Source: Pseudodonghicola flavimaris (GTDB taxonomy: Bacteria > Pseudomonadota > Alphaproteobacteria > Rhodobacterales > Rhodobacteraceae). Taken from it: DNA of 64,000 bases. Positions 43,041-51,331 of this stretch are shown here, one piece after another. The stretch lies in NCBI RefSeq assembly GCF_030164425.1, contig NZ_JASNJD010000004.1, positions 290,741 to 354,740 of the forward strand, read 5' to 3'. The translations under genes and the position numbers were made by a program. Each line of letters opens with the position of its first letter. Within the stretch, counting starts at the first letter, position 1. Under the pieces are notes generated by a model. It worked only from the letters and a program-made list of their open reading frames with translations, ran no database searches and was not told the origin of the DNA.

Positions 43041-44878
43041 CCGGCACCGCGGCGCGGGTCTCATATGCGGATGACCCGGTCACGGCCTGGGCGCAGGAGG
43101 TCGCAGCGGGTGAGATCGTGGCCGGGCCTTACATCCGGGCTGCGGCGGCGCGCCACCTGCGCGATCTGGTCGAGGGGCCACAGCGCGGGCTGAAATGGGA
43201 TGTGGCCGCTGCAAGGCGGGCGATTGAGTTTTTCCCGAAGGTGCTGCGGCTGAACGGCGGCCAGTTCGAGGGGCGGCCGTTCCAGTTGCACCCCAGCCAG
43301 GCATTCCGCATCGGATCGCTGTTCGGCTGGAAGCGGTACAACGAGACCCACGGCGCCTGGCTGCGCCGGTTCACGCGGTTCTATGACGAAGAGGGCAAGG
43401 GGAACGGTAAATCCCCGATGCTGGGCGGCATCGGGCTCTACATGATGGTGGCCGACGGCGAGCCGCGGGCAGAGGTCTATGCGGCGGCGGCCAAGAAGGA
43501 TCAGGCCGGCATCCTGTTTCAGGACGCGGTGGCGATGGTGGATCAATCGCCGGTGCTGGCCCGCAAGGTCAGCAAGCAGGGCGAAAACCCGGTCTGGCAG
43601 CTGACCTATACCGGCAGGACCGGCGACCGGCGCAAGTTCCGCCCGCTGTCGGCAGAAAAGGCGCAGTCCGGGCCGCGGCCGCATTGCGCGCTGACCGATG
43701 AGGTGCATGAACATCCGAACCGCGACGTGATCGACATGCTGGAACGGGGCTTCAAGTTCCGCAAGCAGCCACTGTTGTGCATGGCGACCAACTCTGGCAC
43801 CGACAAAAAATCGATCTGCTGGGAGGAGCACCAGCATGCGGTCAATGTCGCGACCGGGGTGGTCGAGGATGACAGCACCTTTGCTTTCGTCTGTTCGCTG
43901 GATGAGGGCGACGACTGGGAGAACGATCCGAGCTGCTGGATCAAGGTGAACCCGCTGCTGGGGGTCACGATTCAGGAAGACTACCTGCAGGGAGTGGTGA
44001 AACAGGCCAAGATGATGCCGGGCAAGCGCAATGGCATTGCCCGGCTGCACTTTTGCCAGTGGACGCAATCGGTCACTGCCGCGATCCGGCGGGGGCCTTG
44101 GGTGGCCTGCCGTGGGGATGTGGATCCGGAGGCGCTGACCGAGGCGGGCTATCCCTGCTTTGGTGGGCTCGACCTCAGCCAGGTGCGGGACTTCTCGGCA
44201 TTGACGCTGGTCTGGGTGCTGGATGCGACGAAAGATGCGGAGAAGCTGGCGGCGAAGACGTGGTTCTGGACGCCGAAGGACACCCTGCTTGAACGTTCCG
44301 GCCGCGACCAGGCCCCCTATGATCTCTGGGCGCAGCAGGGCCATATCGAGGCGGTGCCGGGCGAGCGGCTGAAATACCCCTGGCTGGCCGATGCGCTGGC
44401 CGATCTGAATTCGCGCTACGCCCCGGAGGTGATCGCCTGCGACCAATACGGGCTGGAGCGGTTGAAGGACAGCCTGACGGAAAAGGGCCTGGTGCTGCCC
44501 ACGGAAATCCACCCCCAAGGGTATCAGAAACGGGTGTTGGACAAGATACCGGACCCGACCAACCCGGGGCAGGAGGTCGAGGTTTATCTGTGGATGCCGG
44601 ACAGCATCAACAAGCTGGAGAATGCGATTTACGATGGCCGGCTGACGGTGGCGCAGAACCCGCTGCTGGACAGTATGGCGGCCTCGGTCACCTATGCGGA
44701 GAACCGCACCGGGCATCGCATGTTCGACAAGGAAAAGGCACACGGCCGGATTGACGGCATGGTGTCGCTGGGCATGGCAACGGGGATGGCGCTCTGCCGG
44801 GAACGGGGTGTGCAGGAGGTCTCGCCCTGGGCCGATGACGGGTTTTCGCTGGAGGATGATCTATGGGATTTGGATTGA
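43037..44878 (+). CDS. phage terminase large subunit
   Basis: 613 residues, HK97/Terminase_1 type. ATPase: Walker A-like EEGKGNGKSP near residue 120, Walker B HCALTDEVHEH. Nuclease: FGGLDLSQVRDFSAL and VIACDQYGLERLKDSL. It drives DNA translocation into proheads and cuts concatemers. The start overlaps terS, and the end overlaps the portal gene by 16 bases. Confidence 0.95.
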   Translation: MTGTAARVSYADDPVTAWAQEVAAGEIVAGPYIRAAAARHLRDLVEGPQRGLKWDVAAARRAIEFFPKVLRLNGGQFEGRPFQLHPSQAFRIGSLFGWKRYNETHGAWLRRFTRFYDEEGKGNGKSPMLGGIGLYMMVADGEPRAEVYAAAAKKDQAGILFQDAVAMVDQSPVLARKVSKQGENPVWQLTYTGRTGDRRKFRPLSAEKAQSGPRPHCALTDEVHEHPNRDVIDMLERGFKFRKQPLLCMATNSGTDKKSICWEEHQHAVNVATGVVEDDSTFAFVCSLDEGDDWENDPSCWIKVNPLLGVTIQEDYLQGVVKQAKMMPGKRNGIARLHFCQWTQSVTAAIRRGPWVACRGDVDPEALTEAGYPCFGGLDLSQVRDFSALTLVWVLDATKDAEKLAAKTWFWTPKDTLLERSGRDQAPYDLWAQQGHIEAVPGERLKYPWLADALADLNSRYAPEVIACDQYGLERLKDSLTEKGLVLPTEIHPQGYQKRVLDKIPDPTNPGQEVEVYLWMPDSINKLENAIYDGRLTVAQNPLLDSMAASVTYAENRTGHRMFDKEKAHGRIDGMVSLGMATGMALCRERGVQEVSPWADDGFSLEDDLWDLD

Positions 44879-46164
44879 GCTTCCGGCGGCGCCCGGAGCC
44901 GGAAGCCGTGGAGGCGCGCGCCGAGGTGGTTATGGCAAGCGGCGAGGCCGAGATTGCCGAGGTGCTGACCGGAGGTGTCCCGGAAGGCGTCAGCATGAAA
45001 GAGGCGCTGTCGCTGCCGGGTGTCTGGGCCGCGATCAACTTTCTGTCTGCCGCCATGGCCGGTCTGCCGGTCGAGGTCTTCGAGAAAACCGCCGGTGACG
45101 GCGGCGACAAGAAGATCACGGGCGGCGTTGCGGATGTGCTGGGCGCGGCGGTGAATGACACCACCACCTCTTTCACCTGGCGCGAGACATTCTTTGCCGA
45201 GGTCTTCGGTCCCGGCCGGGCCTACACCTATGTGGAGCGCAACCGGCAGGGGAAGGTGATCAACCTCTTTCCGATGGAGTATCAGCGCACCACGGTGCGC
45301 AAGGTGAACGGGCGGCTCTTCTACGACTACCGGGAGCCATCCGGGAAGGTGAAGACCTATGCCGGCGCGGATGTGATCGACATTGCCTTTCTGCTGAAAG
45401 CCGATCACGTCAACCATCACAACCCGGTCCAGACCTGCGCCTCCGCGATCCGCCAGGGGCTGAACGCAAACCGCTATGCGCTGACGGTCTTCGGCAAGAA
45501 CGGGGTGCCGCCCTATGTGCTGAAAGGCCCGTTTGCGGCCGGCAAGGAAATGATGCGGGCGGCGGCAGACCTGATGAAAGTGACGATGCGCTTTGCGCGG
45601 GAGGGCAAGCCGGTGCTGCCGCTGCCGGCCGGTCACGATCTGGAACGGCTCGGGGATGACCCGGACAAGATGCAGCTGACACCGGTGCAGATTTTCGCGG
45701 TGGGGCAGGTGGCGCGCATCTATCAGCTGCCGCCGGTGTTTCTGCAGGAGCTGTCGAAGGGCAATTACAACAACATCGAGCATCAGGATTTGCACCTGGT
45801 CAAGCATACGCTGCGGCGCTGGGTGAAGAAGTTCGAGCAGGAGCTGACGCTGAAAATCTTCGGCCGCACCTCAAGGCGTTACGTCAAGCTGAACCTGGAT
45901 GCGATGATGCGGGGTGACTTCAAGACCAGGATCGAGGCGATTGTGAAAGCGATCCAGAACGGGCTGATGACACCGAATGAGGGCCGCGCGCTGGAGAACC
46001 GCGCGCCGCTGGACGGCGGCGATGTGCTGCTGGTGCAGGGGGCGACGGTGCCGATCGAGCTGGCCGGCAAAGCCTTTGCCAAGACCGCACCGGCTGCCGA
46101 TCCCGCCAGCGACGGGGCTGCGACGCCGGATGACGGCGCCCCGGAAGACCAGACCGACAACTGA
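44863..46164 (+). CDS. phage portal protein (HK97 family)
   Basis: 433 residues, HK97 gp3-like portal: LPGVWAAINFLSAAMAGLPVE at the N-terminus and IEHQDLHLVKHTLRRWVKKF, AMMRGDFKTRIEAI, then MTPNEGRALENRAPLDGGD. It forms the dodecameric entry ring of the capsid. The tail of the protein is Ala/Asp rich. Confidence 0.95.
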   Translation: MGFGLSFRRRPEPEAVEARAEVVMASGEAEIAEVLTGGVPEGVSMKEALSLPGVWAAINFLSAAMAGLPVEVFEKTAGDGGDKKITGGVADVLGAAVNDTTTSFTWRETFFAEVFGPGRAYTYVERNRQGKVINLFPMEYQRTTVRKVNGRLFYDYREPSGKVKTYAGADVIDIAFLLKADHVNHHNPVQTCASAIRQGLNANRYALTVFGKNGVPPYVLKGPFAAGKEMMRAAADLMKVTMRFAREGKPVLPLPAGHDLERLGDDPDKMQLTPVQIFAVGQVARIYQLPPVFLQELSKGNYNNIEHQDLHLVKHTLRRWVKKFEQELTLKIFGRTSRRYVKLNLDAMMRGDFKTRIEAIVKAIQNGLMTPNEGRALENRAPLDGGDVLLVQGATVPIELAGKAFAKTAPAADPASDGAATPDDGAPEDQTDN

Positions 46165-46179
46165 CCGAAGGAGGCCGCG

Positions 46180-46773
46180 ATGAGCGACCCGCAACGCGAG
46201 GTGCGTTTCTGCGCCTCCGCGCCCGTTGAGCTGCGCGCGGCCGAGGGCGATCTGATCAATGTGACCGGCTATGCCGCGGTGTTCGGGGCGCAGACCGAAA
46301 TCGGCCCGCTGGACAGCTGGGGCTGGGTCGAGCTGATCGAGCGCGGCGCCTTTGCCGAGGCGCTGACGCGCGGCGACGATGTGACGTTCCTGATCAACCA
46401 CGGCGGCCTGCCGCTGGCCCGCACCAGCTCGGGCACGCTGACGCTGACCGAGGATCAGCACGGGCTGCGGGTGGACACTGCGCTGGACGCCGCGGACCCG
46501 GACGTGCAGCGCATCCTGCCGAAGATGAAGCGGGGCGATCTGTCGAAGATGAGCTTCGCCTTCGTTGCCGACAAGGAGACCTGGGACGAAACCGGCGCGC
46601 GAGCGGTGCGCACCATCCAGTCGGTGCGCCTCTATGACGTCTCCATTGTGACCGATCCAGCCTATGAGGGCACCGAAATCGGGCTGCGGTCGAAGACTGC
46701 CGCCCTCGGCCTGGATGCGGAGTTCTTCCGCCGCGCCATGCAGATGCGCATGCGTCTGTCCGGTCTCAGCTGA
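46180..46773 (+). CDS. HK97-family prohead protease
   Basis: 197 residues. Catalytic His in FLINHGGLPLARTSSGTL and Ser in GDLSKMSFAFV are in the expected spacing. It matures the capsid by removing the delta domain of the major capsid protein encoded next. AGGAGG precedes the start. Confidence 0.95.
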   Translation: MSDPQREVRFCASAPVELRAAEGDLINVTGYAAVFGAQTEIGPLDSWGWVELIERGAFAEALTRGDDVTFLINHGGLPLARTSSGTLTLTEDQHGLRVDTALDAADPDVQRILPKMKRGDLSKMSFAFVADKETWDETGARAVRTIQSVRLYDVSIVTDPAYEGTEIGLRSKTAALGLDAEFFRRAMQMRMRLSGLS

Positions 46774-46844
46774 CCGACCGCCCATCTTCCCGCGCCCTGG
46801 GCCGGCGCAGCTTTCCGAAATCTGATCTGAAAGGAAACGACACC

Positions 46845-48128
46845 ATGTCGAAGATCAAAGAGCTGCGCGAAAAGGCGCAGAAAGTTCTGACCGAGGCGAC
46901 CGGCATCCGTGACGGCATCACCGACAAGACGCCGAAGGAAGAGGCCCGCGCGGCGAACGACCAGTTCGACAAGCTGATGGATGAATACGATGGCCTGGTC
47001 GCGGATGCGAACCGCGAAGAGCGCGCCGCCAAGGCCAAGCGCGAGGCCGAGGAGCGCCAGGAGCAGAACGAACGCGAAGAGCGCGAAGCGCGGCGGCCGG
47101 GGCAGGATGGGTTGAGCCATACCCCGGCCGGCGATGTGGGCGAGGAATACCGCGAAGCCTTCCGCCAGTATCTCGCCAGCGGCGCCGATCTGTCCGAAAT
47201 GGACAAGGAAGCCCGCGCCGCCCTGCGCGCCGGCGCCCGTGAATTGCGGACCCAGACCACCGGCACCGGTGCCGGCGGTGGCTTCCTGGTGCCCACCACC
47301 CTGTCCTCCGAAATCAACAAGGCCGCGGCCGCACATGGCCCGATGATGGATCCGGGCATCGCCACCGAAATCAACCTGGGGACCGGAGCCCCGTTCGATC
47401 TGCCGAAGGTGGATGACACCGAGGAAGAGGCGAATGCCCATACCGAAGGGGATGAGGGCGTTGACGATGGGTCCGGCGATATCGTTCTGGACAAGACCCA
47501 GCTGCTGGCCCATGCGATGGTGACGCCCTGGATCAAATGGAGTTTCGAGCTGGCACAGGACAGCGCGTTCGGCTTCGAGGCGCTGCTTGGCATGCTGATC
47601 GGGGAACGGCTGGGCCGCAAGGGCAACCGCTGGCTGACCGTGGGCACCGGCACCAATGAGCCGCTTGGCTTCGTCACCGGCGCGCAGGTTGGCTTTACCG
47701 CCACCTCCGCCAGTGTGCTGACCTTCGACAATATCATGGAGCTGGAGCATTCGGTGGATCCCGCCTATCGCGGCGGCCCGAAAGTGCGGTTCCAGATGCA
47801 CGATCAGACCGTGAAGGCGCTGCGGATGATCAAGGACACCGCCGGCCGCTACATCTGGTCGGATGGCGATGTGGTCAAGGGGACGCCGGCCACGCTGAAC
47901 AACCGCCCCGTCAGCTTCAATCAGGCCATGGCCCAGATCGGCGCCAGCGCCAAGCCCATCGCCTTCGGGGACTTCGCGCAATACTACGTCCGCAAGGTGG
48001 GCAGCCCGCTGATCGGCGTGGCGCGCGAAAAGTTCTTCCCCAATCTCGGCATCATGGGGGTGCATCGGATCGACGGTGCGCCGGGCCATTCCAAGGCGAT
48101 CAAGACGCTGCAGATGGCTGCCGCCTGA
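46845..48128 (+). CDS. HK97-family major capsid protein
   Basis: 427 residues. Residues 1-95 are a highly charged coiled-coil delta domain (KELREKAQKVLTEATGIRDG and a Glu/Arg-rich run) acting as scaffold. The fold follows (TGTGAGGGFLVPTTLSSEIN, then MLIGERLGRKGNRWLTVGTG). The prohead protease upstream should cut after about residue 95-130. Confidence 0.96.
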   Translation: MSKIKELREKAQKVLTEATGIRDGITDKTPKEEARAANDQFDKLMDEYDGLVADANREERAAKAKREAEERQEQNEREEREARRPGQDGLSHTPAGDVGEEYREAFRQYLASGADLSEMDKEARAALRAGARELRTQTTGTGAGGGFLVPTTLSSEINKAAAAHGPMMDPGIATEINLGTGAPFDLPKVDDTEEEANAHTEGDEGVDDGSGDIVLDKTQLLAHAMVTPWIKWSFELAQDSAFGFEALLGMLIGERLGRKGNRWLTVGTGTNEPLGFVTGAQVGFTATSASVLTFDNIMELEHSVDPAYRGGPKVRFQMHDQTVKALRMIKDTAGRYIWSDGDVVKGTPATLNNRPVSFNQAMAQIGASAKPIAFGDFAQYYVRKVGSPLIGVAREKFFPNLGIMGVHRIDGAPGHSKAIKTLQMAAA

Positions 48129-48157
48129 TCCGGCTGACGCAAATCGCGCCGATACCT

Positions 48158-48182
48158 CCGGCGGGCTGGCCTGGCCCGCCGG
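48158..48182 (+). other. stem-loop after the capsid gene
   Basis: CCGGCGGGC (48158-48166) and GCCCGCCGG (48174-48182) form a perfect 9-bp stem with a 7-base loop, 29 bases past the capsid stop. There is no T run, so it is likely an attenuator or mRNA-stabilising hairpin that keeps capsid mRNA high. Confidence 0.5.
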
Positions 48183-48215
48183 ATATCTCCCCCCTTCTGT
48201 CGTTGGAGCCGACCG

Positions 48216-48416
48216 ATGAAAATCAAGATCCTTGTGAGCTGCGCCGGCCCGGCCGGCAGCTTTGCCGCCAATCAGGAGCCAACCGTTGCCGATGCAGTTG
48301 GCGCCGACCTGATCCGCGCGGGCTATGCCGAGCTGCTGGATGCAGAGGTGCAGCCCGCCGCGGCCGCCACCGATCCGGCCGCCGCTCCCGCCACCGATCC
48401 GGCTGCCGCGGGCTGA
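48216..48416 (+). CDS. small phage protein with Ala/Asp/Pro repeat tail
   Basis: 66 residues. The first half (KIKILVSCAGPAGSFAANQE) resembles small proteins encoded just after capsids in HK97-like phages; the tail repeats ATDPAAAP. Function unknown; it may be a head decoration or completion factor. Confidence 0.55.
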   Translation: MKIKILVSCAGPAGSFAANQEPTVADAVGADLIRAGYAELLDAEVQPAAAATDPAAAPATDPAAAG

Positions 48417-48424
48417 TCGCCGCC

Positions 48425-49000
48425 ATGTCGCTGATCAGGACTGTGGCGCCCGCGGTGGCGCCGGTGACGCTGGCGCAGCTGCAGGCGCATCTGAAACTTG
48501 AGGCCGGCGAGGATGACGCGCAGATCCAGCATTGCCTTGATGTGGCGGTCGCGCAGTTCGACGGGCCGGATGGCGAGCTGGGCCGTGCCTTGATCGGCCA
48601 GACCTGGCAGGAGACATTCGCTGCGGTGCCGGCGTCTGGTGCTGCGGTAGAGCTTGGCCTGTCGCCGGTCTCCGATCTGGTGAGCGCCCAGATTGTCGAT
48701 GCAAACGGCACCTGGTCCGATGTGGTGGCGCCGGAGCTGTTCGAGCTGGGCGGCCGCTATCTGGTCTCGGTGGAGAGCTGGGGCATTGCCGGGCCGGCCC
48801 GCGACAAGCTGCGGATCACCTATGTGGCGGGCTTCGGCGCGTTGGCGGAGGATGTGCCGCTGCCGATCCGCCATGCCATCCTGCTGTTCGCCACTCACCT
48901 GTACCGGGTGCGGGAGCCTGTTGTCTTCGGCGCCGCCCCGGTCGAGGTGCCGCTGTCGATTTCCCGCCTGGTCGCGCCTTACAAGATTTGGTGGAGCTGA
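48425..49000 (+). CDS. phage head-tail connector (gp6-like)
   Basis: 191 residues. Gp6-type connector pattern: VTLAQLQAHLKLEAGEDDAQ, LRITYVAGFGALAEDVPLPIR and HAILLFATHLYR. The protein forms a ring under the portal. The start at 48425 is the first ATG past the previous stop. Confidence 0.85.
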   Translation: MSLIRTVAPAVAPVTLAQLQAHLKLEAGEDDAQIQHCLDVAVAQFDGPDGELGRALIGQTWQETFAAVPASGAAVELGLSPVSDLVSAQIVDANGTWSDVVAPELFELGGRYLVSVESWGIAGPARDKLRITYVAGFGALAEDVPLPIRHAILLFATHLYRVREPVVFGAAPVEVPLSISRLVAPYKIWWS

Positions 49001-49338
49001 TGGGGCTGGAGGCTTACAATCGGCGGATTTCCATTCTGGCCGCCGATGAGACCGAAAACGACGCCGGGGAAATGGTGCCCGGCGCATGGCTGCCGATGAT
49101 GACTGTCTGGGCCAGCTATCAGCCGGTCTCAGATGGCGAAAAGCTGCGGGCGGCGGCGGTCGAACAGCGCACCGATGCGCGGTTCAGGATGGCCTGGCTG
49201 CCGGGCCGCGCTCAGATCAATGGCCGGCACCGGCTACGCTTTGACGGCCACGACTGGCAGATTTCCGGGGTCAAGGAAATCGGCTTTCGGGAAGAGCTGG
49301 AGCTGACCGCCTGGCACGTGAAGAAGGCGCCTGTCTGA
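49000..49338 (+). CDS. phage head closure / head-tail adaptor
   Basis: 112 residues, SPP1 gp16/HK97 gp7-like adaptor: RISILAADETENDAGEMVPG, VWASYQPVSDGEKLRA, and RLRFDGHDWQISGVKEIGF. The start overlaps the connector stop (TGATG). Confidence 0.85.
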   Translation: MGLEAYNRRISILAADETENDAGEMVPGAWLPMMTVWASYQPVSDGEKLRAAAVEQRTDARFRMAWLPGRAQINGRHRLRFDGHDWQISGVKEIGFREELELTAWHVKKAPV

Positions 49339-49817
49339 TGGCTGTGAAAATGAAGCTGGAGGGCGGCGGCGATATCGAGCGGGCGCTTGGTGAGCTGGCG
49401 CGGGGCACATCCAAGGGGGTGATGCGCCGGGCGATGAAAAAGGCGCTGCAGCCGGTTGCCAAGGCTGCCGATGCCGCCAGCCCCTTCACGGTGAAGGTGA
49501 CCAGCAAACTCACCGCGCGCCAGTCACGCCAGGCCCGCGCAGATCGCGGCCGCAGCCTGGTGACGCTCTATGTCGGGCCGGTGCAGCCGGACGGCACCGA
49601 TGCGCCCCATGCGCACCTTTACGAATTCGGCACCGGGGAGCGGGTGCACAAGAAAAACGGAAAATCGGTCGGCACCATGCCGGCGCGGCCGTTCATGCGA
49701 CCGGCCTGGGATGCAAATCAGGATCAGATGCTGGAGACGCTGCGGCGTGAGGTCTGGGCCGAAATAGAAAAGGCGGCTGAGCGCGCCAGGCGTAAGGCTG
49801 CGAAGGCGGCGGGCTGA
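49338..49817 (+). CDS. HK97-gp10-type tail completion protein
   Basis: 159 residues. MKLEGGGDIERALGELARG at the N-terminus and APHAHLYEFGTGER, then MPARPFMRPAWD, are typical of HK97 gp10 proteins that cap the tail at its head end. Basic C-terminal helix. Confidence 0.88.
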   Translation: MAVKMKLEGGGDIERALGELARGTSKGVMRRAMKKALQPVAKAADAASPFTVKVTSKLTARQSRQARADRGRSLVTLYVGPVQPDGTDAPHAHLYEFGTGERVHKKNGKSVGTMPARPFMRPAWDANQDQMLETLRREVWAEIEKAAERARRKAAKAAG

Positions 49818-50173
49818 TGGAACGCGATCTGAAAGACCTTCTCAAGACCATGGGTCACCCGGTGGTCTGGGGCGCCTTCGGCGCCGATGTGGGATACCCG
49901 CGGATCGCCCTGCAGCGGGTCAGCACGGTGACGCGCTATTCGCTGAAAGATCGCGCCGATATCGAGGGCGCGCGGGTTCAGGTGACGGTCTCGGCCGCCA
50001 CCTATGGCGAAATCATTACCATCTGCCGGCAGCTGTCGCAGGTGATGACCGATTTTCGCGGCGGGGCTGTGATCAGCTGCCGCGAAATCTCCCGGCGGGA
50101 TTCCTTTTCGGAAACCGGCGGCGATGTGATCCGGCAGCAGATGCTGGATTTCTGGGTGCGCTATCGCGCCTGA
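49817..50173 (+). CDS. DUF3168 tail terminator-type protein
   Basis: 118 residues, DUF3168: LKDLLKTMGHPVVWGAFGAD, YPRIALQRVS and the C-terminal VIRQQMLDFWVRYRA. Members form the hexameric tail terminator. Starts on the last base of the preceding stop. Confidence 0.8.
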   Translation: MERDLKDLLKTMGHPVVWGAFGADVGYPRIALQRVSTVTRYSLKDRADIEGARVQVTVSAATYGEIITICRQLSQVMTDFRGGAVISCREISRRDSFSETGGDVIRQQMLDFWVRYRA

Positions 50174-50220
50174 CCTCGCCGGGGAACCGGCACTCTCTCA
50201 ACCTGATGAAAGGATAAGGC

Positions 50221-50667
50221 ATGGCTGAAAATGTCATTCCGGCCGATCTTTGCGACATTGAATGGTCGGAGACCGGTGCGGATGCCGACTATGTGGTCAT
50301 CCCCGGCTGCAAGACCGTGGGCATTCCCGAAGAAAACCCCGAATACCGGGATCGCACCTCGCTCGACAGCCCCGGCCGGACGAAGGAATACGGCGTCGGT
50401 CTGACCGATGTGGGGGAGCTGACGCTGAGCTGTTTCTACTCGACAGCCCTCTATGCGCAGGCCTCGGCCTACAAGGCGGCCAGCACCCTGGTCTATTTCC
50501 GGGTGAAGCTGCCGGCGATGGGGGCCCAGGTGGCGGGCGATACCTTCGAATATCGGGCCTATGTCAATCCGGGCATGCCGGCGACCGACCAGGACGGCGA
50601 TCTGATGACCGATCTGAAGCTCCGGCCGAGCGGCCTGATCACCTGGACCGAAGGGGCAACGGCATGA
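50221..50667 (+). CDS. phage major tail tube protein
   Basis: 148 residues. DADYVVIPGCKTVGIPEENP and SLDSPGRTKEYGVGLTDVG, then a beta-rich body, match tail tube proteins of HK97-like siphophages. GAAAGGA precedes the start. It polymerises around the tape measure. Confidence 0.85.
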   Translation: MAENVIPADLCDIEWSETGADADYVVIPGCKTVGIPEENPEYRDRTSLDSPGRTKEYGVGLTDVGELTLSCFYSTALYAQASAYKAASTLVYFRVKLPAMGAQVAGDTFEYRAYVNPGMPATDQDGDLMTDLKLRPSGLITWTEGATA

Positions 50668-51017
50668 TCAGCACGGTGACGGTGAAGCTGGGCAAGAAGA
50701 CCCACAAGCTGAAGGTGTCGATCCGCGCTCAGGTGCGGCTGGAAAAGGACCTCGGCAAGGAGATGGGCGATATTCTCGAACAGCTGTTTCGTGGAGAGGG
50801 CGGTGTCAGCCTGGTGGTGCAGGTCTGGGCGGCCTGTCTGAACGATGGGGCCGGGGTGGAGCTGGAAGAGGCGATGGACGTATTGGACGCCATCGGCGGC
50901 GCCAATGCGGGTTCGTCCTATATGACCGAGGCGCTGCAATCTGCCTTCCCCTTCCTCAATCCTGATGAGACGGCCGCAGAGGATGAGGCCGAAGAGGCGG
51001 GAAACGCGACCGTGTAG
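50664..51017 (+). CDS. tail assembly chaperone, short (gpG-like) form
   Basis: 117 residues, the unshifted product. Starts MISTVTVKLGKKTHKLKVS and ends in an acidic tail just past the slippery site. Gene overlap with the tail tube is ATGA. It coats the tape measure before tube assembly. Confidence 0.8.
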   Translation: MISTVTVKLGKKTHKLKVSIRAQVRLEKDLGKEMGDILEQLFRGEGGVSLVVQVWAACLNDGAGVELEEAMDVLDAIGGANAGSSYMTEALQSAFPFLNPDETAAEDEAEEAGNATV

Positions 51018-51331
51018 ACTGGCCGCGCCTGTGGTCCGGCTGGGTTGAGCTTGGTCTTGACCCGGCCGAATTCTGGCGCTGCAGCCTGCGCGAATACGAC
51101 CTGATCACCCGTGCGCGGATCAAGGCCAAGAATGCCGAAATAGACGCGCGCCGGGTGCTGAACCAGGAGCTTGGGATCCTGGTGCAATTCGCCTTTCACG
51201 ATCCGAAGAAAATGCCGGATTTCACCAAGGCAGCCCCGGAAGTCAATGAGGCCGAACAGCGGGAGCTGCAGCTTGCACAGCTGCGCTCGGCGCTGGTCGG
51301 CATGCACTTTCAAAGCAAAAAGGGAAAGTGA
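50664..51331 (+). CDS. tail assembly chaperone, frameshift fusion (gpGT-like)
   Basis: If ribosomes slip -1 at 50999-51005 they continue in the next frame from 51005 to the TGA at 51329-51331, giving a 222-residue fusion. The appended part, RDRVDWPRLWSGWVELGLDP then AEFWRCSLREYDL, has the FW motif of tail chaperone C-terminal parts (rcc01693-type in gene transfer agents). That frame has stops before 50987 and no start codon upstream of the FW motif, so it can only be reached by frameshift. The stop overlaps the tape-measure ATG (TGATG). Confidence 0.78.
50999..51005 (+). other. programmed -1 frameshift slippery heptamer G_GGA_AAC
   Basis: The heptamer fits X_XXY_YYZ in the correct phase: zero-frame codons GGA (51000-51002) and AAC (51003-51005), followed by a zero-frame TAG 9 bases later. 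It lies in the tail chaperone gene directly before the tape measure, the standard place for this switch in long-tailed phages. Confidence 0.8.
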
